A stretch of 64,000 nucleotides of DNA from Rhodoglobus vestalii (GCF_006788895.1 NZ_VFRA01000001.1:930001-994000), one strand, 5' to 3'; positions 37,768 to 48,222 are shown, numbered from the stretch's first letter. Made by a program: numbers and translations. Notes: generated by a model not told the origin, from the letters alone.

Positions 37768-38032
37768 TGCGCACAATGTCGGTGAGCATGCCACGCACCT
37801 CGCTTGAGCGCAGCACCACGACGAGTAAGCCGGCAAAACCGACGGCGGCAAGAGTAGTGATGGCATACTCCGCGGTGGCGGCTCCACGTTCCGATCGGAG
37901 ACGTGTGCGCAGCACCTCGATCGTGCTGCGGCGGGTCTGAGGCCCCGGCTGAGCGAGGTGCGCTGCCATTAGCCGCCGCGAGATTTGACCCGGTTCAAGG
38001 TTCGGAAACTGGGCGAGATAGCGATCGTTCAT
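37745..38032 (-). CDS. DUF4244 protein, Flp-pilin-like
   Basis: A 95-residue protein whose middle, SERGAATAEYAITTLAAVGFAG, resembles the Flp pilin signature (charged residues then a hydrophobic segment). It is a candidate major pilin of the Tad locus. The ATG at 38032 follows AAGGAG with seven bases. The N-terminal 50 residues are longer than usual Flp leaders, and I see no certain prepilin peptidase site. About 100 bases separate it from the TadC-like gene upstream. Confidence 0.78.
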   Translation of the reverse strand: MNDRYLAQFPNLEPGQISRRLMAAHLAQPGPQTRRSTIEVLRTRLRSERGAATAEYAITTLAAVGFAGLLVVVLRSSEVRGMLTDIVRNALSIPA

Positions 38033-38136
38033 GGTGTACTCCTTCGTGCGCTGGTGCGCAGTCTGTGGCCGAGTACCTCTAGCCTGCCCAGCAGGATCGG
38101 GGCGCGGCTCCCGGTCTGCGCATGTGTGGAACACCG

Positions 38137-39057
38137 TTAGAAACCGGCGACGGTGGATGAGATGACCGCGACCATGAGGGGCAGCACCCCGAGCACCATA
38201 AACGCCGGAAGCACGCATAGTCCCAGCGGCAGCATGAGCCGCACCGACAGCGCTGCGGCACGCGCCCGGGCATCAGCATCGGCGGTCAGGCGCAGTTCGT
38301 CTGCTTCCGCTCGCAAGAGTTCAGCGGCGGGCACTCCTGCTTCTTGCGAGAGTTGCAGCACTTCGTCAAGATGCTGCCCGTCTCCCGCAAGCCCAAAACG
38401 TTCCAGGGCTCCGGCCACAACCCCACGTGCGCGCACAAGCGACCCTCCGCCCGAAACAGCAATGGCCATGAGTTCGCACTCCAGTCCGGGCGCGGCGCGA
38501 GTGGGCGTCGCAGAGCGTACGAGCCGTCGATTCCAGCGCACGGCCACAACAATCAGCGCTCCCCCGACGCCAAGACATCCCCAACCGATCGGTGTTGTCA
38601 GCAGAATTCCCAGGGTGTCAAACCCCAACAGCGCTCCGAATACGAGCCCGACGGCGGGTAGCGCCAACACCATGCGTGCGGTGGCAACGGGGGCGGCAAG
38701 GGCGGTGGCCACTTCGCGCTGCACATGAACGAGCATCCGCAGTGCCTTTGCGTGAGTTCGCAATGCCCCAGCAAGGGGCGCACCGACGGCTCCCGCAACG
38801 AACCAGGCTGCCGCCAACGAGCTCCACGCTTGGCGATCGAGAGACGTCAAAGTTTCGGATGCGCGCACGATGCGATCCGGCGCCCCTTCACGATCGTCAG
38901 CACCCGTCGTAGCGACAGCTGCCGCCACACTCTCGGCGGGCCTTCCGCGCGCCACATGCTGCCACGCTGACAACGGGGTGAGCCCCGCGTTCAGCAGCAC
39001 CGCCAGCCGCTGAGTCACGCCCGCCACCTCAGGCAGCTGCGAGGGTGATCGCCTCAT
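38137..39057 (-). CDS. Type II secretion F-family protein (TadB/TadC-like)
   Basis: Inner-membrane platform of the Tad pilus machine. The 306 residues contain the T2SSF domain: a soluble N-terminal helical part, hydrophobic segments at about 130-155, 160-180 and 275-300, and a second cytoplasmic part with GLAGDGQHLDEVLQLSQEAG. Tad systems usually carry two F-family proteins; only this one is present here. Its ATG overlaps the tadA stop by 4 bases. Confidence 0.82.
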   Translation of the reverse strand: MRRSPSQLPEVAGVTQRLAVLLNAGLTPLSAWQHVARGRPAESVAAAVATTGADDREGAPDRIVRASETLTSLDRQAWSSLAAAWFVAGAVGAPLAGALRTHAKALRMLVHVQREVATALAAPVATARMVLALPAVGLVFGALLGFDTLGILLTTPIGWGCLGVGGALIVVAVRWNRRLVRSATPTRAAPGLECELMAIAVSGGGSLVRARGVVAGALERFGLAGDGQHLDEVLQLSQEAGVPAAELLRAEADELRLTADADARARAAALSVRLMLPLGLCVLPAFMVLGVLPLMVAVISSTVAGF

Positions 39058-40145
39058 TCGAGCTCCGCAATTGCGAGCCGATCGTTGCCGTCAAGCACAA
39101 GGCGACCAATGTGGGTGAGCCTGCGTCTTCCCTCCACCCGGTCGATGTGCAGCACCGCACCGATTGCGCTCACGGCCTGCCGCGCCGTAGCCGTTGCATC
39201 CAATCCGGCAAGCGCCCCGAGGGCCTCAAGGCGACTGGGCACGTCTTTCAACGAATTCGCGTGCAGGGTGCCGGCCCCACCATCGTGTCCCGTGTTGAGC
39301 GCACTCAGTAGCTCGCGGATCTCGGCACCGCGGCACTCCCCGACCACAAGCCGATCGGGCCGCATCCGCAGCGCTTCTCGCACCAGCGCAGAAACACCGT
39401 AGCCACCCGCGCCCTCAAGGTTTGCTTGCCGAGCCTCCAACGACACGAAATGTGGGTGCTCCACCCTGAGCTCTGCCACATCTTCAATGGCCACAATGCG
39501 TTCAGATTCGGATGCCGCCCCCAACAGGGCGCCCAGAAACGTGGTCTTTCCGGCCCCCGATGCGCCAGAGATGAGCACATTTTCCCGGTCGTCGATGAGC
39601 GCTTTCACTCGCTCAAGAGGCACCTCAGCGAAGAAGCCCGCGAAGTCGAGCTCAGCGAGCCCAAACGGTTGACGGCTCGGAACTCGAATCGACAGCAGAG
39701 TGCCGGTTGATGAGATCGGCGGCAGCACGGCGTGGACGCGCACACCGCCCGCAAGCCGAACGTCAACGCAGGGCGCCGCTTCATCGATATGACGACCCCC
39801 GAGGGTGATGAGACGCACGGCGAGTGCGCGCAGATCTGCTTCGGTCATGCCCACATCGCCAACGAGTTCTAGCCCGCCTCCACGGTCAATCCACACCTGA
39901 TGGGCACCGTTCGCGAAAACGTCGGTGATGTTGGGGCGGCCAACGTAGGGCGCCAGGGGCCCGAACTCGTGAACTACCTGTGCGGCAGCATCCACTGGCA
40001 CCCGGGGGGATCCACCCGCCGGCGCACCCACACCCGCCGGCGCACCCACACCCGCCGGCGCACCCACACTGACCGGTGTATCGGCCGTCAGCCGCCGGCG
40101 CGCAACAAAAGGGACAGTATCGGAGTCGTGAGAAGTCTGAGTCAC
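39054..40145 (-). CDS. tadA: TadA-family secretion ATPase
   Basis: Hexameric ATPase of the Tad/Flp pilus or related secretion system, cytoplasmic. The 363 residues include the N-terminal domain (PNITDVFANGAHQVWIDRG), Walker A SGASGAGKTT, the aspartate box VAIEDVAELRVEHP and the Walker B/His region RLVVGECRGAEI. The N-terminal 50 residues hold three VGAPAG units encoded by an 18-bp tandem repeat, likely variable in length. It overlaps the F-family gene and starts the cluster; no TadZ-like partner is visible. Confidence 0.88.
   Translation of the reverse strand: MTQTSHDSDTVPFVARRRLTADTPVSVGAPAGVGAPAGVGAPAGGSPRVPVDAAAQVVHEFGPLAPYVGRPNITDVFANGAHQVWIDRGGGLELVGDVGMTEADLRALAVRLITLGGRHIDEAAPCVDVRLAGGVRVHAVLPPISSTGTLLSIRVPSRQPFGLAELDFAGFFAEVPLERVKALIDDRENVLISGASGAGKTTFLGALLGAASESERIVAIEDVAELRVEHPHFVSLEARQANLEGAGGYGVSALVREALRMRPDRLVVGECRGAEIRELLSALNTGHDGGAGTLHANSLKDVPSRLEALGALAGLDATATARQAVSAIGAVLHIDRVEGRRRLTHIGRLVLDGNDRLAIAELE
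40015..40068. repeat. 18-bp tandem repeat in tadA
   Basis: Three identical adjacent copies of an 18-bp unit (CCCGCCGGCGCACCCACA) fill 40015-40068. The unit length is a multiple of three, so on the minus strand the array encodes VGAPAG-type repeats without shifting frame. It looks like a small coding minisatellite. Confidence 0.93.
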
Positions 40146-40230
40146 GCCGCAACATTAGGTTGCTCAGGCAAGGCGAGGAACAACACAGGGACAGTTGGGC
40201 ACCGAAGTGGTCGCAGCCCGCCGGTGGAGG

Positions 40231-40269
40231 AGATGTGCGCCAGCAGATGTGGGCCAGCAGATGTGCGCC
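40231..40269. repeat. 14-bp tandem repeat upstream of tadA
   Basis: Two 14-bp copies (AGATGTGCGCCAGC, then AGATGTGGGCCAGC with one change) and a partial third (AGATGTGCGCC) lie 86-124 bases upstream of the tadA start. They may be binding sites for a regulator of the Tad locus or simply a small minisatellite. Confidence 0.85.
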
Positions 40270-40351
40270 GCGGGTGCGAGCTGTTCCCGCACGCGAACAC
40301 CGAATTGACCAGGAAGGGGCGGCGCCCATTGGGGGAATAGACGCCGCCTCG

Positions 40352-40385
40352 GCGGCAATCGATTGGGGGGAATCGAGATTGCCGC
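40352..40385. promoter_or_regulatory. Nested palindrome upstream of acs
   Basis: GCGGCAATC (40352-40360) and GATTGCCGC (40377-40385) are perfect inverted arms; inside them GATT and AATC flank a run of G. A GCCGCC/GGCGGC hairpin overlaps the left arm. The element ends 133 bases before the acs start and could be an operator for carbon-source control. Confidence 0.45.
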
Positions 40386-40518
40386 GCGCCGAACTTGCAT
40401 TCAGCGTTTCTTAGTGTAGCGCAACGGTTCACGCCTGCAATGGAGGTTCTAGAATCGGTGGGATACTTTCAGACAGCACGTGATCAAGAACCACAATCGC
40501 ACGATCAAAGAGGATCAA

Positions 40519-42483
<1,965 letters not shown>

Positions 42484-42488
42484 CGCTG

Positions 42489-44006
42489 CTAGTTCGCGCG
42501 CTCCTTGAGCAGGCGAATAGCAGTGTCAATGTCACTGAACGGCACACGCTCATTGCCGATGATTTGGTACGGTTCGTGGCCTTTGCCCTGCAACAGCACC
42601 ACGTCATCCGGGTTCGCAGCATCAATCGCGTAGGCGATGGCGGTCGCGCGGTCACGAATCTCCACGACCCGTTCCGGATGCTCGAAACCGGCACGGATGT
42701 GCGCCACGATCTGGTCGCCGTCTTCGTTGTGCACGTCGTCATCGGTGACCACGATCAGGTCGGAGGCCTCTTCAACAATGCGCGCCATCTCAGGACGCTT
42801 GCCCGGGTCGCGATCACCCGTGGCACCAAAGACTGTCACCACGCGGGTGTGGCCCGACTCGCGCAGGGCCGTGACGGCGTGGCGCACGGCATCGGGGGTG
42901 TGTCCGGCATCCACCACCACCAGCGGCAACTGGTCGTTCTCGCGGATGCGGGTCATGCGCCCCAGCACCGGTTTCAGAGGAGCCAATACCTCGGCGATCG
43001 CTCGCGGCGCGATGCCCTGAGCCCACAGCACTGCCGCGCACGTGAGGAGATTGTCCACGTTGAACCGCCCGATTAGTCCGCTCGCGACGTGGTGATTTTC
43101 GCCGTCGATTGCGAGATCAAACTCGAGCCCTTCGGTTGTGAGCGTCACGTTTTCGGCACGCACAAGCGCTTCAGGATGACCGGCGGCCGTCATGCCGATG
43201 CCGCGCACTCCGGCGGGTAGGGTGCTGTGGAAGTGATTCTCGCCAGCGGCATCATCTAGGTTGAGGATGGCAGTTTTCACCCCGGGAAGTGTGAAGATCT
43301 TCGCCTTCTGCGCCGCATATTCTTCCATCGACCCGTGGTAGTCGAGGTGATCGCGAGTGAAGTTAGTGAACGCCACAATGTCGAACACAACACCCTCGAC
43401 CCGGCGCTGCTCTAGCGCATGAGAGCTGACCTCCACGGCGACGTTCTCAACCCCGGCACGGTGGAAGTCATCGAGAAACTGATGCACGGTCGTCACCTGT
43501 GGGGTCGTCATCCCCATGTTGATCCGGCGCTCGGCGGTAATCCCGGCACCGAGAGTTCCGATCGTCGCCGATGGCATACCGAGCCGCTGCCACGCCTGCG
43601 TCAACAAGTGTGCCGTCGTGGTCTTGCCGTTGGTGCCCGTGATGCCCACCATCGACATCGCTGCGGATGGATGCCCCACAAAGGCATCCGCGATCGATCC
43701 GATCACGTCGCGCAGCTTCTCAATCGCATACACCCGTTCATCTAGGTCGACGCCCTCGGACGCCGCCGCATCCACGAGCACCGCAACCGCACCCCGCTTC
43801 AGAGCGGGTTCGATGTACGGCAAAGCCGGGGATGCCGTTGTGCCAAGCGCAACAAAAATGTCCCCCTCCTTGACTTCGCGGCTATCTTGCACGAGTCGAC
43901 GCGCCCTCAGAATGACACCCTCGTACCTTGGCGACCACTGGCCGAGGTCACACTCTCGCAGCGGCGCATCCTCCCCTGCCTGACCGGCACACCACACTTC
44001 GATCAC
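42489..44006 (-). CDS. murE: MurE-family UDP-MurNAc-tripeptide ligase
   Basis: Adds the third amino acid to the peptidoglycan stem peptide. The 505 residues show the Mur ligase order: N-terminal RLVQDSREVKEGDIFVA, P-loop GITGTNGKTTT, VEVSSHALEQRRVEGV, FTNFTRDHLDYHG, GATGDRDPGKRPEM and a final LLQGKGHEPYQ. The amino-acid specificity loop, normally DNPR for diaminopimelate, reads DDDVHNED (residues 422-429). A different third residue, such as lysine, ornithine or diaminobutyrate, is therefore likely. It overlaps ridA by 4 bases and is not beside other mur genes, so it may be the only MurE or a paralog. Confidence 0.88.
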   Translation of the reverse strand: MIEVWCAGQAGEDAPLRECDLGQWSPRYEGVILRARRLVQDSREVKEGDIFVALGTTASPALPYIEPALKRGAVAVLVDAAASEGVDLDERVYAIEKLRDVIGSIADAFVGHPSAAMSMVGITGTNGKTTTAHLLTQAWQRLGMPSATIGTLGAGITAERRINMGMTTPQVTTVHQFLDDFHRAGVENVAVEVSSHALEQRRVEGVVFDIVAFTNFTRDHLDYHGSMEEYAAQKAKIFTLPGVKTAILNLDDAAGENHFHSTLPAGVRGIGMTAAGHPEALVRAENVTLTTEGLEFDLAIDGENHHVASGLIGRFNVDNLLTCAAVLWAQGIAPRAIAEVLAPLKPVLGRMTRIRENDQLPLVVVDAGHTPDAVRHAVTALRESGHTRVVTVFGATGDRDPGKRPEMARIVEEASDLIVVTDDDVHNEDGDQIVAHIRAGFEHPERVVEIRDRATAIAYAIDAANPDDVVLLQGKGHEPYQIIGNERVPFSDIDTAIRLLKERAN

Positions 44007-44464
44007 GCGAACTCGAAAACAAACTCGATCTCAACCGGCGCGTCGAGCGGCAAAACAGCAACGCCAACAGCGCTGCGTGCGTGCGCACCCAGCTCACCAA
44101 AAATCTCGCCCAAAAGCTCAGAAGCTCCATTGATCACACCGGGCTGGCCAGTGAAGCTTGGGTCGGAAGCCACAAAGCCAACCACTTTGACAACACGCGT
44201 GATGCGGTCGAGTGACCCAATCGCCCCTCTCGCGGCAGCAAGACCGTTCAGCACGCACGTCTTGGCATACTGGTGCGCGGCCTCGGCATCCACTTCGGCA
44301 CCAACCTTGCCGGTCGCAGGCAGTTTGCCCTCAACGAGAGGCAACTGTCCCGAGGTATACACGAGGTTTCCGGTGACCATTGCGGGCACGTAGGCGGCAA
44401 GCGGCTTAGACGAATCCGGAACGGTGAGGCCCAGCTCTGCCAGGCGATCATCAAGCTGTGACAT
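44003..44464 (-). CDS. RidA-family protein
   Basis: A 153-residue protein of the RidA/YjgF family, whose members hydrolyse reactive enamine/imine intermediates such as those from PLP enzymes. Typical segments are YTSGQLPLVEGKLPATGKVGAE, AHQYAKTCVLNGLAA, RVVKVVGFVAS and HARSAVGVAVLPLDAPVEIEFV. The family arginine position is in HARSAVG. It lies between DUF4177 and MurE genes with overlaps of one and four bases, so the three are translated together. Confidence 0.88.
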   Translation of the reverse strand: MSQLDDRLAELGLTVPDSSKPLAAYVPAMVTGNLVYTSGQLPLVEGKLPATGKVGAEVDAEAAHQYAKTCVLNGLAAARGAIGSLDRITRVVKVVGFVASDPSFTGQPGVINGASELLGEIFGELGAHARSAVGVAVLPLDAPVEIEFVFEFA

Positions 44465-44625
44465 TACTTGTTCTCTTCCTTGATGCGTTTGAAATAAGCG
44501 ACCGGGCCCCCTTCAGGGCCGGTACCGATCTGCACAAGCTCCCAACCTTCAGAACCCCAATTGTTGAGGATTGCGGTGGAATTGTGCACGATCAGTGGTG
44601 TAGTGATGTACTCCCAGGTGGGCAT
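44464..44625 (-). CDS. Small DUF4177-like protein
   Basis: A 53-residue protein starting MPTWEYITTPLI and containing NNWGSEGWELVQIGTGPEGG, then a basic end FKRIKEENK; this matches the DUF4177 pattern, function unknown. ATG 44625 is eight bases after GGGAG, and the stop shares one base with the ridA start (TAATG). The size is too small for many gene finders. Its promoter would lie in the 54-base gap shared with the divergent PBP gene. Confidence 0.8.
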   Translation of the reverse strand: MPTWEYITTPLIVHNSTAILNNWGSEGWELVQIGTGPEGGPVAYFKRIKEENK

Positions 44626-44679
44626 ATTATCGGCTCCCGTTCAGCATGGCGTTATCAATGATCCCTTACTGTTAATCAT

Positions 44680-47232
44680 ATGTCTGCCCAAAAAAATCCG
44701 CGTCGCGGTGTGGTCTCGGCTCTTGCCGGACTCATCGGCTTCAGCGCCCTCTCAGGAGTGCTCATCACCGCCATGGTCGCCCCCGCGCTCGCTGTCACCG
44801 GCGTCACCGCTTCGAGCACCATCGGAATTTTCGATGGACTCCCCGACTACCTCGAAATCGGTCAGCAGCCGGAACGCAACACGCTCTACGCGCAGTTCAC
44901 TGGCAAAGGCAACGTTGACGGCTACTACCCAATCGCTACGATCTACGATCAAAACCGCCAAGAGGTCGGCTACGACGAGATCTCTGAATACGCGCTGGAT
45001 GCCACGATCGACGGTGAAGATCGACGTTTCGTGGATCATGGCGGCGTTGACCTCACCTCCCTTGTGCGCGCAGCCGTCGACAACGTCGTGAGCTCCGGCA
45101 TCGAGAGTGGGGCCTCCACCCTCACCATGCAGCTGGTAAAGAACCTCTACATCTCTGAGGCCGAAGCGCTGCCAACAGAAGATGAGCGTAAGGCGGCTTA
45201 CGAAGAGGCGGCCCGCAAAACATTTGACCGCAAGCTCAACGAGATGAAGCTCGCGATAGGTCTCGAAAAGCGGTATACGAAGAAAGAAATCCTTACCGCC
45301 TACCTCAACATTGCAAACTTCGGTAACGCGACCTACGGCATTCAGGCAGCAGCCCAGCGCTATTACAGTGTTAGCGCCAAAAACCTCACTCTCGAGCAGT
45401 CGGCCAGCCTGATTGCAATCGTGCAAGAGCCCAGCTTGCGAAACCTGGCGAACCCCGACAATTTTGAAGCCAATCAGGAGCGTCGCAATGTAATTCTCGT
45501 TGCCATGCTCGATGTCGGCTCGATCACGCAGGAAGAGTACGACAACGCCGTCGCGATCCCCGTTGACGAAGAAACCGTGGTTCCCTCGCCGCCCAAGAAT
45601 GGGTGCACGGCTGGCTACGAGAACGCGAAGTGGTTCTGCGACTACGTCGTCAAGAGCGTGAAAGATTTCGCATTCCTGGGCGATACCCCTGAGGAGCGCG
45701 CCGCCAACTGGAAGCAGGGCGGCTACAAGGTCTACACAACCCTCGACCTCGACGCGCAGATTCCGTCCCAGCAGGCCACCTGGGCGTATGCGCCACCCAG
45801 CGAGACGTCTTACGCCCTCGGCAGCGCGACCTCAACAGTCGAAGGTGGCACCGGCCGTGTGCTGGTGATGGCAGAGAATAAGAAATTCAACGATACCGCT
45901 GACGGCGGGGGCGTCGACGCTTCTGCCGTGAACTACAACACGAGCTTCGAGTACGGCGGTTCTACTGGCTTCCAGCCTGGATCGGCCTACAAGGCCTTCA
46001 CGCTCATCGAGTGGCTCAATCAGGGCAAAGGGATCTATGAGCGGGTCGAAGGCACCGCCAGAACTATGCAGGGGTCTCAGTTTTTAGACACCTGCAACGG
46101 GCCATACGGCGGGACTGTCAAATTCAAGAACAACGGTGGTGAGCGCGGTATCTACAGCGTGGCCGAAGGAACTGCCGAGTCAATCAACGGCGTATTCTTT
46201 TCCATGGCCAGCCAGCTCGACCAGTGCAACATCCGCAATGTTGCCGCCAGCATGGGTGTGGAGCGCGCTGATGGCAAAGACCTCGAAAGCTTCCCCTCGT
46301 CTGTCATCGGCACCAACACGGTCACCCCCCTGAGCCTCGCCTCTGCCTACGCCGCAATCGGCGCCGGTGGAGTGTGGTGCGAACCCATCATTGTCGACAG
46401 GGTAATTGATGCTCGAAACAAAGAGCTAAACGGTCAAGAAAAGAACTGCCGTCAGGCGATTTCGCCCGAAGTTGCTGCGACCACCGCTTTCGTGTTGACA
46501 GAGGTTCTGAACCGTGGAAACGCCCGGTTTGCAGACCCCGAAGACGGGATCCCCATGTTTGCGAAGACAGGAACCACTGACGGCGCCAACCAGACGTGGA
46601 TGGCAACGGGAACCACTCGCTACGGCACTGCCACCTGGGTAGGAAATAGCATCGGTGATCAAGACATGAGCCGCGTTTCGTATGAGGGGGTGCAGGGCTA
46701 CCGTCTGCGTCACTACATCGCGAAAGCAACTAATGCTGCTTTGAATACTAAGTATCCCGGATCCGCCTTTGGCGAACCAGATTCTCGACTCCTCACAGGA
46801 TCCGGCACTGAGGTACCCGATGTGCGATTGCAGACCCTTGAGCAGGCAAAATCAGTGCTTGTGAGTCTCGGCTTCAACTTCGCCGATGGAGGCGCAGTCG
46901 ACTCCGAACTACCCGCGGGCCAGGTTGTGCGCACTGACCCCGCTGCCGGAACACAATCTGCTGCCGGGGCAACCGTCACGGTCTTCACAAGCAAGGGCAA
47001 TATGAAGCCCCTACCGGATGCGGTAGGTGATGGCGAAACCAACGACTTCGCGACCGCCCAAGGAATAGTAAACGGTGCTGGATTCGCGAATGTGAGCCAG
47101 GGCTGTGTGGTGGTCTTGCCTGCTGATCCGCGGGTCGACAAGGTCACTTCGTCTAACCCTGCGCCGGGCGCGGTCATCACAACGGGCTCAGCGATCACCC
47201 TCGTGGTGGCACAGGTTGCGCCCTGCCCGTGA
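44680..47232 (+). CDS. Class A penicillin-binding protein with PASTA domains
   Basis: Bifunctional peptidoglycan polymerase and cross-linker, 850 residues. One membrane helix (about 12-38) anchors it. The GT51 domain has EDRRFVDHGGVD, GASTLTMQLVKNLYI and KKEILTAYLNIANFG. The transpeptidase domain has S435-A-Y-K438, SIN at 501-503 and K629-T-G631, all intact. Two PASTA repeats (about 705-770 and 775-848) close the protein. No ribosome site precedes ATG 44680, but TACTGT lies seven bases upstream, compatible with a leaderless message. It resembles PonA; the stop overlaps the next gene. Confidence 0.95.
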   Translation: MSAQKNPRRGVVSALAGLIGFSALSGVLITAMVAPALAVTGVTASSTIGIFDGLPDYLEIGQQPERNTLYAQFTGKGNVDGYYPIATIYDQNRQEVGYDEISEYALDATIDGEDRRFVDHGGVDLTSLVRAAVDNVVSSGIESGASTLTMQLVKNLYISEAEALPTEDERKAAYEEAARKTFDRKLNEMKLAIGLEKRYTKKEILTAYLNIANFGNATYGIQAAAQRYYSVSAKNLTLEQSASLIAIVQEPSLRNLANPDNFEANQERRNVILVAMLDVGSITQEEYDNAVAIPVDEETVVPSPPKNGCTAGYENAKWFCDYVVKSVKDFAFLGDTPEERAANWKQGGYKVYTTLDLDAQIPSQQATWAYAPPSETSYALGSATSTVEGGTGRVLVMAENKKFNDTADGGGVDASAVNYNTSFEYGGSTGFQPGSAYKAFTLIEWLNQGKGIYERVEGTARTMQGSQFLDTCNGPYGGTVKFKNNGGERGIYSVAEGTAESINGVFFSMASQLDQCNIRNVAASMGVERADGKDLESFPSSVIGTNTVTPLSLASAYAAIGAGGVWCEPIIVDRVIDARNKELNGQEKNCRQAISPEVAATTAFVLTEVLNRGNARFADPEDGIPMFAKTGTTDGANQTWMATGTTRYGTATWVGNSIGDQDMSRVSYEGVQGYRLRHYIAKATNAALNTKYPGSAFGEPDSRLLTGSGTEVPDVRLQTLEQAKSVLVSLGFNFADGGAVDSELPAGQVVRTDPAAGTQSAAGATVTVFTSKGNMKPLPDAVGDGETNDFATAQGIVNGAGFANVSQGCVVVLPADPRVDKVTSSNPAPGAVITTGSAITLVVAQVAPCP

Positions 47233-48194
47233 CCCAGCGCATCTCCCCTGCAGCTACCGCACTCGGTGCGGTAGCTGCAGCCGGGGTCGCCGCATTCACT
47301 TGGGGTTCAGTGGTTGAACGCAACCGTTTTACCGTTCGACACGAAACGCTGCCGATTCTTGATCCGAGTGCGCGCGACATCACCGTTCTGCATATCTCTG
47401 ATCTGCACATGGCGCCCTGGCAGACACGCAAGCAGGATTGGGTGCGCGGTCTCGCGGTTTATGAACCCGACCTGATTATCAACACCGGCGATAATCTGGG
47501 CCATGCGGATGGCATCCTCGGCATCACCCGCGCCTTCGAACCGTTTGAGGGCACCCCCGGCGTTTTTGTTCACGGATCAAACGACTACTACGGCCCGCAG
47601 TTCAAGAACCCTCTCACCTATTTCACCGCCCCCACATCGAGACATAGCCCCGTCGCGCACCTCGATACGGATGCCCTCAACACTTACTTTGAAGACCGAC
47701 TCGGGTGGCTTTCGCTCAACAACCACGCCCGCGCCATCGAACTGCGCGGTTCACGGCTAGAACTGTTCGGTACCGCCGATGCGCACCGCGGATGGGACCG
47801 GCTCGATCGACTACCCGCCAACGTTGAAGAAATGCGCGAAAACGTCGGTTGGGCGGATGACCGCTACGGGCCAGAAACAGTATCGATCGGTGTCACCCAC
47901 GCCCCGTACCGCCGCGTGCTTGACGCCCTAGTAACCAACGGTGCGGACGCAATCTTTGCGGGACACACTCATGGAGGGCAGGTTCGGATCCCCGGTATGC
48001 CGGCGCTGGTGACCAATTGTGATATCCCTCGCGAGCAAGCACAGGGGCTCAGTGTCTGGCACCACCTGCGGCGCGCAGCATTCCTCAACGTCAGCGCAGG
48101 CCTCGGAACCTCCATTTATGCCCCCGTTCGCTTTGCGTGTAAACCTGAAGCGGTGCTGGTGACTCTCACTGCCGGAGATATCGGCTATTCTTGA
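47229..48194 (+). CDS. Metallophosphoesterase, membrane-anchored
   Basis: Calcineurin-like phosphoesterase of 321 residues. A short N-terminal hydrophobic segment (about 8-27) suggests anchoring or export. Metal motifs are DLHM in ISDLHMAP (near 62), GDNLGH, GSND and GHTHGG. The substrate is unknown; relatives act on phospholipids or nucleotides. GTG 47229 overlaps the PBP stop by 4 bases, an arrangement common in actinobacteria and suggesting a cell-envelope role. tRNA-Pro follows 28 bases later. Confidence 0.88.
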   Translation: MTQRISPAATALGAVAAAGVAAFTWGSVVERNRFTVRHETLPILDPSARDITVLHISDLHMAPWQTRKQDWVRGLAVYEPDLIINTGDNLGHADGILGITRAFEPFEGTPGVFVHGSNDYYGPQFKNPLTYFTAPTSRHSPVAHLDTDALNTYFEDRLGWLSLNNHARAIELRGSRLELFGTADAHRGWDRLDRLPANVEEMRENVGWADDRYGPETVSIGVTHAPYRRVLDALVTNGADAIFAGHTHGGQVRIPGMPALVTNCDIPREQAQGLSVWHHLRRAAFLNVSAGLGTSIYAPVRFACKPEAVLVTLTAGDIGYS

Positions 48195-48222
48195 TCTGTT
48201 GAACACGAAGGTGATCAACGAT

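Larger units (their letters stand above)
40146..40518. other. Divergent intergenic region between tadA and acs
   Basis: The longest gene-free stretch in the window (373 bases). It holds a 14-bp tandem repeat near tadA, a nested palindrome nearer acs, and a possible acs promoter (GTTCAC, then TAGAAT near 40451, 17 bases apart). I see no convincing gene, although short frames exist. Confidence 0.75.

Noticed and set aside
40015..40269. Tandem repeats near tadA as a CRISPR array
   Set aside because: The copies are directly adjacent with no unique spacers, the units are only 18 and 14 bp, and no cas gene is present.
40142..40432. Minus-strand frame in the tadA-acs gap
   Set aside because: It is made mostly of the 14-bp repeat and GC-rich palindromes, lacks a good start and shows no domain.
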